Shown here in pieces: positions 6,608-12,642 of a DNA stretch of 15,552 nt (its first letter is position 1; every line of letters begins with the position of its first letter). A program made the position numbers and the translations under genes. The DNA lies in the NCBI RefSeq assembly GCF_000717645.1, contig NZ_JNZZ01000051.1:1-15552 (forward strand), read 5' to 3'. The notes beneath the pieces are model-generated. The model saw only the letters and a list, made by a program, of their open reading frames with translations. It made no database searches and was not told the origin of the DNA. This DNA comes from Streptomyces californicus (GTDB lineage Bacteria > Actinomycetota > Actinomycetes > Streptomycetales > Streptomycetaceae).

Positions 6608-7318
6608 CTACGTCTCGACGGCGGCCGGACCGAGGCGATCCGTGAGCGCGTGCTTGCCGGCGTCGGTGAGCGCGACGGCGCGGCTCGTGCCGATCCGAGT
6701 GATCCAGCCGGCGTCGAAGGCGTGACGGCACAGGGCGGCGCCGACGGCGCCGGCCAGGTGGGGGCGGCGTTCGGTCCAGTCCAGGCAGGAGCGAACCGGC
6801 GGACGCCGCGTGGCGGGCGGTAGCGCGATGCCGAGTTCAGCGAGCCAGGCGGTCCCGTCGCCGGTGAGAGCCAGCCCCTGCTCCCAGTCCAGCATCCCCC
6901 GGTCGGTCATCGCCTCGGTGATCGCGACCCCGAGCGCGCCGGCGAGATGGTCGTAGCACGTGCGGGCGCGGGCCAACGCCCGGCTGCGGTTGACAGCGGG
7001 CAGAGAGCGCGGCGGATCGGCGCGCCGAGGCGCCATCGAGGCGAGCTTCTCGATCAGCTCGGCCGTGTCGGGGTCGGCCAGGCGAACGTAGCGATGGCGC
7101 CCCTGGCGCTCCTGTGTGAGCAGCCCACTGCCGACCAGGCGGTTCAAGTGTCCGGTCGCCGTCGAAGCGGCCACTCCGGCATGGCGCGCCAGCTCGATCG
7201 CGGTCCATGCCCGGCCGTCCAGAAGCGCCAGGCAGAAGCCGGCCCGGGTGGCGTCGGCCAGCAATGCGGCCAGGGCGGCCAGGTCAGGGCCCCCGGGGTG
7301 GGTGTCATGGCTGTTCAT
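6608..7318 (-). CDS. ArsR-like winged-helix transcriptional regulator
   Basis: The 236-residue protein has an N-terminal winged helix (about 12-80): LAALLADATRAGFCLALLDGR, then ELARHAGVAASTATGHLNRL as helix-turn-helix and QGRHRYVRLAD as the wing. The C-terminal half ends with CLDWTERRPHLAG and a final winged-helix-like segment, typical of a long ArsR/SmtB-related group in actinomycetes. The metal-binding ELCVCD motif of true arsenic sensors is absent, so the ligand is unknown. The ATG at 7318 is the only Met start that begins just before the domain; a weak GGA lies just upstream. It is divergent from a flavin reductase-like gene across 67 bp containing a perfect 7-bp dyad, so it probably controls that gene and itself. 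Confidence 0.85.
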   Translation of the reverse strand: MNSHDTHPGGPDLAALAALLADATRAGFCLALLDGRAWTAIELARHAGVAASTATGHLNRLVGSGLLTQERQGRHRYVRLADPDTAELIEKLASMAPRRADPPRSLPAVNRSRALARARTCYDHLAGALGVAITEAMTDRGMLDWEQGLALTGDGTAWLAELGIALPPATRRPPVRSCLDWTERRPHLAGAVGAALCRHAFDAGWITRIGTSRAVALTDAGKHALTDRLGPAAVET

Positions 7319-7343
7319 CGCTGTCCATTGTCTCCCCGCGATC

Positions 7344-7361
7344 CTTCGGCCGCTGCCGAAG
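7344..7361. promoter_or_regulatory. Candidate operator between the ArsR-like and flavin reductase genes
   Basis: CTTCGGC-CGCT-GCCGAAG is a perfect 7-bp inverted repeat in the 67-bp divergent gap. It lies where the -35 region of the rightward promoter should be, given the -10-like TACGGT at 7373. An ArsR-like repressor bound there would block the promoter. Inferred from position and symmetry. Confidence 0.55.
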
Positions 7362-7372
7362 CGTCCGCGCTC

Positions 7373-7378
7373 TACGGT
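7373..7378 (+). promoter_or_regulatory. Possible -10 element for the flavin reductase-like gene
   Basis: TACGGT ends seven bases before the ATG at 7386 and there is no ribosome binding site, suggesting a leaderless transcript. No good -35 hexamer is visible, which would fit a regulated promoter. Confidence 0.4.
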
Positions 7379-7385
7379 CGGCCCC

Positions 7386-8027
7386 ATGAACACCGCGACG
7401 CCCAGCAGCGTGCCCACCGACCTGTCGCCCGGACACGTGACCGTCACGCCGAGCATCCTGTACTTCGGAACGCCGGTCGTGCTGCTCTCCACGGAGAACG
7501 AGAACGGCTCCTTCAACCTCGCGCCGATGTCCTCGGCCTGGGCGCTGGGCCACGTGATCGTCCTCGGTCTGGGCGCCGAGGGACAGACCGCGCACAATCT
7601 CCGCAGCCGCCGTGATCTGGTGGTCAACCTCCCCGGGCCCGCGCAGTGGCCGGCGGTCGAGCGATTGGCGCCGCTGACCGGGCGCACCCCGGTACCGGCG
7701 AGCAAACGCGGTTCCTTCCGCTTCGAGCCGGACAAGTTCGCCGCCGCCGGTCTGCGCCCCCAGCCCTCCGAACGGGTGCGGCCGCCCCGCGTCGCCGAAT
7801 GCCCGATGCAGTTGGAAGCCCGCGTCGCCCAGGCCCGACCCGATTCCTCCGGAGACTTCCTCATCGTCGAAGCCCGGGTGCTCAGGGTGCACGCCGACCC
7901 CCGGATCGTCGTTTCCGGCTCCCAGCACATCGACCCGGCCGCGTGGAGCCCGCTGATCTACAACTTCCGCCACTACTACGGGCTCGGCCCCGAACTCGGC
8001 CACAGCTTCCGCTCCCGGACCGCCTGA
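7386..8027 (+). CDS. Flavin reductase family protein (FMN-binding split barrel)
   Basis: The 213-residue product matches the flavin reductase-like / FMN-binding split-barrel family: ILYFGTPVVLLST (24-36), GSFNLAPMSSAWALG (41-55), DLVVNLP (77-83) and CPMQLEARV (139-147). Members bind FMN and either reduce it with NAD(P)H or use it as a cofactor; the substrate here cannot be told. The open frame extends upstream to 7116, but that part is antisense to the regulator gene. The ATG at 7386 matches the first recognisable family sequence and the -10 spacing. The paired ArsR-like regulator suggests the gene is induced by some reactive or toxic compound. The efflux gene starts 188 bases downstream on the same strand and could be co-transcribed, as no terminator is seen between them. 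Confidence 0.87.
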   Translation: MNTATPSSVPTDLSPGHVTVTPSILYFGTPVVLLSTENENGSFNLAPMSSAWALGHVIVLGLGAEGQTAHNLRSRRDLVVNLPGPAQWPAVERLAPLTGRTPVPASKRGSFRFEPDKFAAAGLRPQPSERVRPPRVAECPMQLEARVAQARPDSSGDFLIVEARVLRVHADPRIVVSGSQHIDPAAWSPLIYNFRHYYGLGPELGHSFRSRTA

Positions 8028-8215
8028 CCGAGCCGGTGGTCCACCGCGAAGAACCAGGGGACAAGCGAGGAGATCGAGCACGGGACAACAGAACCGCCCG
8101 TGCCGGGCCCGGTACCGCAGCGGGACACGAAGCCCCGCGTTGCAGGACCGTGAACAGGCGCGCCCCCGTCCCGGCGGCGGGAATGCGGATGCGTTTCCCC
8201 GCGTTGGGACGAGTC

Positions 8216-9559
8216 ATGCCCGACTCTCCCGCACGCCGCACTTCCATGCCGCTGGCCGTATACATTCTCGGCCTCTCGGTCTTCGCACTCGGTACCAGCG
8301 AGTTCATGCTGTCGGGTCTGCTCCCGCCGATCGCGGACGACATGAACGTGTCGATCCCGCAGGCCGGACTCCTCATATCCGCGTTCGCGATCGGCATGGT
8401 GGTCGGCGCCCCGCTGCTGGCCGTGGCCACGCTGCGGCTGCCGCGCCGCACCACGCTGATCGCCCTGATCTCGGTGTTCGGCCTCGGCCAGGTGGCCGGT
8501 GCGCTGGCCCCGACGTACGAGGTCCTCTTCGCCTCCCGGGTGGTGAGCGCGCTCGCGTGCGCCGGGTTCTGGGCGGTCGGCGCGGCCGTGGCCATCGCGA
8601 TGGTCCCGGTGAACCAGCGAGCCCGTGCGATGGCCGTGATGATCGGCGGCCTGTCCGTGGCGAACGTGCTGGGCGTGCCGCTGGGGGCCTTCCTGGGGGA
8701 GCACTTCGGGTGGCGTTCGGCGTTCTGGGCGGTCGGCGCGGCCTCGGCGGTGGCGCTGGTCGGCGTCGTCACGCGTATCCCGCACATCCCGCTGCCGGAG
8801 AAGAAGCCGGAGCTGAAGCAGGAGCTGACGATCTACCGGGACCGCCAGGTCTGGCTGGCGATCGTGATCACCGCGCTCGCGGCGGGTGGCGTGTTCTGCG
8901 CGTTCAGCTACCTGGCGCCGCTGCTGACGGACGTGGCGGGCCTGGATTCCGGGTGGGTGCCGTGGATCCTCGGCCTGTTCGGGGTGGGCGCGCTGGTCGG
9001 CACGATGGTCGGCGGCCGGGTCGCGGACGCGCATCTCTTCGGGGTGCTGCTGAGCGGCATCGCGGCGTCCACGGTGTTCCTGGTGGCGCTGGCCCTGTTC
9101 GCCTCGAACCAGGTCGTGGTCATCGTGCTCGCGTTCCTGCTGGGGCTGTCCGCCTTCTTCACCGCGCCCGCGCTGAACGCCCGGATGTTCAACGTGGCCG
9201 GGGCCGCCCCGACGCTGGCCGGGGCCACCACGACGGCGGCGTTCAACCTGGGCAACACGACCGGCCCGTGGCTCGGCGGCACGGTGATCGACCTCGACTT
9301 CGGCTTCGCGTCCACCGCCTGGGCGGGCGCGGCGATGACGGCGGTGGCCCTGGCGGCGGTGGGCGTGGCCCTGCGCCTCCAGCGCGGCAGCGGCACGGGC
9401 GTGGGCGGCGGGTCGCGGTCCCGGCTGATCGCGAAGAGCACGGCGACCGGCGAGGGGCGTCCGGCGGAGGCCGTCCCGCAGGCGCGGGTGCCCGCAGCCG
9501 AGCGGGTCGGGACGGCCGACCGCGCGGCGACGCCGCGGGGCGGCCCCTCCCACGCGTAG
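8216..9559 (+). CDS. MFS drug-efflux transporter, DHA1 type (chloramphenicol-exporter-like)
   Basis: A 447-residue, roughly 12-helix major facilitator. The N terminus (LGLSVFALGTSEFMLSGLLP, 18-37) and the loop 2-3 sequence LRLPRRTTL are typical of the Cmx/CmrA/CmlR-like proton/drug antiporters. Motif C of antiporters is visible as GGLSVANVLGVPLGAFLG (144-161). A cytoplasmic loop with PEKKPELKQEL (194-204) separates the two six-helix halves. The C-terminal 55 residues are a hydrophilic, low-complexity tail. The ATG at 8216 is chosen for its ribosome site (GGGAC, six-base spacing). An upstream in-frame ATG at 8183 has a poor site. The true substrate is unknown; chloramphenicol is the family's named example. 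A TetR C-terminal remnant lies just downstream on the opposite strand. Confidence 0.9.
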   Translation: MPDSPARRTSMPLAVYILGLSVFALGTSEFMLSGLLPPIADDMNVSIPQAGLLISAFAIGMVVGAPLLAVATLRLPRRTTLIALISVFGLGQVAGALAPTYEVLFASRVVSALACAGFWAVGAAVAIAMVPVNQRARAMAVMIGGLSVANVLGVPLGAFLGEHFGWRSAFWAVGAASAVALVGVVTRIPHIPLPEKKPELKQELTIYRDRQVWLAIVITALAAGGVFCAFSYLAPLLTDVAGLDSGWVPWILGLFGVGALVGTMVGGRVADAHLFGVLLSGIAASTVFLVALALFASNQVVVIVLAFLLGLSAFFTAPALNARMFNVAGAAPTLAGATTTAAFNLGNTTGPWLGGTVIDLDFGFASTAWAGAAMTAVALAAVGVALRLQRGSGTGVGGGSRSRLIAKSTATGEGRPAEAVPQARVPAAERVGTADRAATPRGGPSHA

Positions 9560-9596
9560 CCCCTGGCCTCCTGTTTCCTCCTTCTCACCGGCCGCC

Positions 9597-9785
9597 TCAG
9601 CGATCCTTCGCGGGGGCGGCCGACGCGTACGCGGCGTCGAGGACCAGGGAGAGCAGCCGCCCCGGCTGTTCGACATCCCGGCTCTGCGTGGTGGAGAGCG
9701 CGATCCCGATCACGAGGTGGACGAGATCGTCGGCCGCCAGGTCGCCGCCGCCAGCAGGACCGCCGACAGGCCCCGCCGGGGGCGG
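9597..9785 (-). pseudogene. C-terminal fragment of a TetR-family regulator
   Basis: Reading from the DUF4031 stop codon to TGA at 9597 gives 62 residues without a start codon. The stretch DLVHLVIGIALSTTQSRD, followed by PGRLLSLVLDAAYASA, resembles the ligand-domain end of TetR repressors that control MFS pumps. The N-terminal DNA-binding domain is missing: the sequence upstream is the DUF4031 gene in the same frame, ended by TAG. The fragment begins with a Pro/Gly-rich stretch (PPPAGPVGGPAGGG). It is most simply a decayed regulator of the neighbouring efflux gene, left by deletion. An alternative is chance coding potential in high-GC DNA, but the pattern is better than chance. Confidence 0.5.
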
Positions 9786-10058
9786 CTACCCCGGTGCCGG
9801 GCGCCCCTTCGGCCTCCGCAGCCCCGCCGCCGTCAGCCTCCGGACCAGCTCCTTCGAGCCGATCTCCCGCGCCCCGGCCCGTACGGCGTCCGCGTAGTGC
9901 GCCTCGGGTACGTCGTAGTGGTCGCGCTCGAAGGCGCGCGGCGGGCAGCCGATCGCGGCGGCGAAGGCGTGCAGCTCCTCGAACGAGACGTCGCTGACGA
10001 GGTGCGACCAGAGGCGGCCGTGTCCGGGCCAGGTGGGCGGGTCGATGTACAGCGTCAC
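9786..10058 (-). CDS. DUF4031 domain protein (90 aa)
   Basis: A short protein beginning VTLYIDPPTWPGHGRLWSHL, with SDVSFEELHAFA (22-33) and FERDHYDVP (43-51). This matches the conserved domain of unknown function DUF4031, which occurs as a single small domain in many actinobacteria. Conserved Asp, His and Trp residues suggest a metal- or nucleotide-binding site, but no activity is established here. The GTG start overlaps the TGA of the preceding gene (GTGA), so the two are translationally coupled and probably act together. Confidence 0.82.
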   Translation of the reverse strand: MTLYIDPPTWPGHGRLWSHLVSDVSFEELHAFAAAIGCPPRAFERDHYDVPEAHYADAVRAGAREIGSKELVRRLTAAGLRRPKGRPAPG

Positions 10059-10426
10059 CGCCGCAGCACCTCGCCCAGCGCCCCCACCGGGGCCACCGCC
10101 ACGGCCGCCTTCGTGCAGACCCAGTGCGGGTCGGGGCCGAGCTCCGGTTCGACGTCCAGTGCGTGCGGCTCGTCCTCGGGCGAGCAGGCGGGACACAGCG
10201 GCCACCGCCCGTACCGCTCCAGCAACGCGTCCTGGACGTCCTGGGCGACCAGGCCGGCCACGAACTCCGCGCCCTCCGGCCACTGCTCCACCCACCACCG
10301 CCGGTGGGTCACCGCGTCCTCGACCAGCGAGACGACGTCCGCCTCCGCCACGTCGGCCGCCGCCAGGTCCGCCATGACCAGGGCGCGGGCGGTGTGCAGT
10401 GCCTGCTCCAGGGGGTTCAGCTCCAT
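10055..10426 (-). CDS. Small Cys/His protein of unknown function, coupled to DUF4031 gene
   Basis: The 123-residue protein has a helical N-terminal half (about 5-75). A short segment follows with CPAC (78-81), His88, and WVC at 102-104. The spacing resembles the reduced zinc-ribbon pattern WPxCP...H.L....WVC seen in small actinobacterial proteins, so zinc binding is plausible. No enzymatic motif is seen. The ATG at 10426 follows directly after GGGGGC; CACAAT six bases before the ATG could be a -10 of a leaderless transcript. It overlaps the DUF4031 gene by four bases. Confidence 0.72.
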   Translation of the reverse strand: MELNPLEQALHTARALVMADLAAADVAEADVVSLVEDAVTHRRWWVEQWPEGAEFVAGLVAQDVQDALLERYGRWPLCPACSPEDEPHALDVEPELGPDPHWVCTKAAVAVAPVGALGEVLRR

Positions 10427-10449
10427 GCCCCCATTGTGCGCCCGCGCGC

Positions 10450-10503
10450 GAAACGGCCCACCGGAGGCTCCGTCGCACACGGAACGGCCCGCCGGAGGTT
10501 CCG
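10450..10503. repeat. Two 23-bp direct repeats, 31 bp apart, in a divergent promoter region
   Basis: Copies at 10450-10472 and 10481-10503 differ at four positions and share the cores ACGGCCC and CCGGAGG. The second copy also has terminal symmetry, GGAAC-N12-GTTCC. The 31-bp offset is three helical turns, so a protein could bind both on one face. They lie between the minus-strand gene starting at 10426 and the murR-type promoter at 10528. Confidence 0.65.
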
Positions 10504-10527
10504 CCAGAGGTCGAGACCGCTGGGGGG

Positions 10528-10556
10528 TTGACGGGCCCCGGGGTTGAAAATATCTT
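10528..10556 (+). promoter_or_regulatory. Near-consensus promoter of the mur operon, leaderless
   Basis: TTGACG (10528-10533), a 17-base spacer, and TATCTT (10551-10556) form a strong housekeeping-sigma promoter. Six bases later comes the GTG at 10563, so +1 would fall on the initiator codon. No Shine-Dalgarno sequence precedes it. Confidence 0.75.
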
Positions 10557-10559
10557 TCA
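10545..10559. promoter_or_regulatory. Candidate RpiR-type operator overlapping the -10
   Basis: TGAAA-ATATC-TTTCA is a perfect 5-bp dyad covering the -10 hexamer of the regulator's own promoter. TGAAA/TTTCA half-sites with a short AT-rich centre suit an RpiR-type homodimer. Binding would exclude RNA polymerase. Confidence 0.65.
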
Positions 10560-10562
10560 CGT

Positions 10563-11480
10563 GTGACCAGTGACGTGAAGGAAAGTTTCAGCGGTGACTC
10601 CCCGCCCGCCCCCGCGGCGCTCGCCGCCAAGGTCCGGACCCTCGCCCCCTCCATGACCCGCTCGATGCAGCTGGTCGCCGAAGCCGTGGCGGGCGACCCG
10701 GCCGGCTGCGCCGCCCTCACCGTCACCGGCCTCGCCGAGCGCACGGGCACCAGCGAGGCCACCGTCGTCCGCACCGCGCGGCTCCTCGGCTACCCCGGCT
10801 ACCGGGACCTCCGCCTCGCGCTGGCCGGCCTCGCCGCGCACCAGGAGTCCGGCCGGGCCCCCGCCGTCACCGCCGACATCGCGGTGGACGACCCGATCGC
10901 CGACGTGGTCGCCAAGCTCGCCTATGACGAGCAGCAGACCCTCGCCGACACCGCCGCCGGGCTCGACACCGTACAGCTGGGGGCCGCCGTCGCCGCCGCC
11001 TCGACCGCCCGCCGCATCGACGTCTACGGCGTCGGCGCCTCCTCCCTCGTCGGCCAGGACCTGGCGCAGAAGCTGCTCCGGATCGGCCTCATCGCCCACG
11101 CCCACACGGACCCGCACCTCGCGGTGACCAACGCCGTGCAGCTCCGCAGCGGCGACGTGGCCATCGCGATCACGCACTCCGGCTCCACCGGCGACGTCAT
11201 AGAACCGCTGCGGGTCGCCTTCGACCGCGGGGCCACCACGATCGCGATCACCGGCCGGCCCGACGGCCCGGTGTCGCAGTACGCCGACCACGTGCTGACC
11301 ACCTCCACCGCCCGCGAGAGCGAGCTGCGCCCGGCCGCCATGTCGAGCCGGACCAGCCAACTGCTCGTCGTGGACTGCCTGTTCATAGGCGTCGCGCAGC
11401 GGACGTACGAGACCGCCGCGCCCGCCCTCTCCGCCTCCTACGAGGCCCTGGCCCACCGCCACACCCCTCGCGCCCGCTGA
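10563..11480 (+). CDS. MurR/RpiR-family transcriptional regulator
   Basis: The 305-residue protein has the two-domain RpiR layout. An N-terminal helix-turn-helix lies at about 50-80 (TVTGLAERTGTSEATVVRTA), then a sugar-phosphate-binding SIS domain from about 125 to 265 with VYGVGASSLVGQDLAQKL and ITHSGSTGDVIEPL. Regulators of this kind sense phosphorylated sugars. Since murQ follows 130 bases downstream, N-acetylmuramate-6-phosphate is the obvious ligand candidate (inference). The GTG at 10563 fits a leaderless transcript; GTG at 10575 is an alternative. The gene sits under paired dyads, which points to autoregulation of the whole operon. It could act as repressor or activator; operator overlap with the -10 favours repressor. 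Confidence 0.92.
   Translation: MTSDVKESFSGDSPPAPAALAAKVRTLAPSMTRSMQLVAEAVAGDPAGCAALTVTGLAERTGTSEATVVRTARLLGYPGYRDLRLALAGLAAHQESGRAPAVTADIAVDDPIADVVAKLAYDEQQTLADTAAGLDTVQLGAAVAAASTARRIDVYGVGASSLVGQDLAQKLLRIGLIAHAHTDPHLAVTNAVQLRSGDVAIAITHSGSTGDVIEPLRVAFDRGATTIAITGRPDGPVSQYADHVLTTSTARESELRPAAMSSRTSQLLVVDCLFIGVAQRTYETAAPALSASYEALAHRHTPRAR
10576..10590. promoter_or_regulatory. Second candidate RpiR-type operator inside the coding start
   Basis: TGAAG-GAAAG-TTTCA repeats the first dyad with one half-site mismatch, exactly 31 bp downstream and on the same helical face. It lies within codons 5-10 of the regulator gene. A further dyad, TTCACG (10556-10561) with CGTGAA (10574-10579), bridges the two sites. 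Confidence 0.55.
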
Positions 11481-11610
11481 CCCGCCGTCCGGACGAGCGG
11501 GCCGCCCGCCCCGGCCCTGTACCCGTACTCGTACGGAACCACCCCGCAAGCGCCCCACAATCCCTCGCCACCCTGAGCACCCGAGCACCGAGAAAGCTGA
11601 GCCGCACCTC

Positions 11611-12594
11611 ATGACCTCCACCACCGACGCGAACCCCGACGCGACCCCCGGCACCCCCGACGCCTCCGGGACCTACGGCGAGCTGCGCGCCCAGCTCGCC
11701 ACCCTCGCCACCGAGGCGTTCCGCCCCGAGCTGGCCGAGATCGACCGGCTGTCCACCGAGGAGATCGCGCGGATCATGAACGGCGAGGACGCCACCGTCC
11801 CCGCCGCCGTCGCCGAGCGGCTGCCGCAGATCGCCGCGGCCATCGACGCCACCGCCGAGCGCATGGCCCGCGGCGGCCGGCTGATCTACGCGGGCGCGGG
11901 CACGGCGGGCCGCCTCGGGGTGCTGGACGCCAGCGAGTGCCCGCCCACCTTCAACACCGACCCGTCCGAGGTCATCGGCCTGATCGCGGGCGGCCCGTCC
12001 GCCATGGTCACCGCCGTCGAGGGCGCGGAGGACAGCAAGGAGCTGGCCGCCGCCGACCTGGACGGGCTGAAGCTGACCGCCGACGACACCGTGGTCGGCA
12101 TCTCCGCCTCCGGCCGCACCCCGTACGCGATCGGCGCGGTCGAGCACGCCCGTGCGCGCGGCGCCCTGACCATCGGGCTCTCCTGCAACGCCGGCTCCGC
12201 GCTGGCCGCCGCCGCCGAGCACGGGCTGGAGGTCGTCCCCGGCCCCGAGCTGCTCACCGGGTCCACCCGGCTCAAGGCGGGCACGGCGCAGAAGCTCGTC
12301 CTCAACATGATCTCGACGATCACGATGATCCGGCTCGGCAAGACGTACGGGAACCTCATGGTCGACGTCCGCGCCTCCAACGAGAAGCTGCGGGCCCGCT
12401 CCCGGCACATCGTCTCCCTGGCCACCGGCGCGTCCGACGCCGAGATCGAGGCCGCCCTCGCCGCCACCGACGGCGAGGTCAAGAACGCGATCCTGGTCGT
12501 CCTCGGCCAGGTCGACGCCCCCACCGCCGCCGCCCGCCTCGCCGAGGCGAACGGCCACCTCCGCGCCGCCCTCACGGCCGTCCGCACCACCTGA
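11611..12594 (+). CDS. murQ: N-acetylmuramic acid 6-phosphate etherase MurQ
   Basis: Cytoplasmic lyase that cleaves the lactyl ether of MurNAc-6-phosphate to give GlcNAc-6-phosphate and D-lactate, a step in peptidoglycan recycling. The 327-residue product contains the SIS-fold signatures YAGAGTAGRLGVLDASECPP (93-112), SASGRTPYA (165-173), LTGSTRLKAGTAQKL (215-229) and VDVRASNEKLR (251-261). Glu109 and Glu140 are 31 residues apart, the same spacing as the two catalytic glutamates of E. coli MurQ (83 and 114). The N-terminal 20 residues are a variable Thr/Pro/Asp extension. No strong ribosome site is visible; AAAGCTGAG lies upstream. The permease gene starts 48 bases after it. Confidence 0.96.
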   Translation: MTSTTDANPDATPGTPDASGTYGELRAQLATLATEAFRPELAEIDRLSTEEIARIMNGEDATVPAAVAERLPQIAAAIDATAERMARGGRLIYAGAGTAGRLGVLDASECPPTFNTDPSEVIGLIAGGPSAMVTAVEGAEDSKELAAADLDGLKLTADDTVVGISASGRTPYAIGAVEHARARGALTIGLSCNAGSALAAAAEHGLEVVPGPELLTGSTRLKAGTAQKLVLNMISTITMIRLGKTYGNLMVDVRASNEKLRARSRHIVSLATGASDAEIEAALAATDGEVKNAILVVLGQVDAPTAAARLAEANGHLRAALTAVRTT

Positions 12595-12642
12595 CCCACC
12601 CCGGGTACCCCCCACCCCCCGCACAGCAAGGCACCGAGCACC

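Noticed and set aside
5181..6731. A 516-codon minus-strand frame over the propeller gene
   Set aside because: No domain is recognisable, the composition is Arg/Pro/Val-biased, and the plus-strand gene has clear signal peptide and repeat structure.
7116..7385. Upstream extension of the flavin reductase frame
   Set aside because: This part is antisense to the regulator's helix-turn-helix region, while the ATG at 7386 fits both the family start and the -10 spacing.
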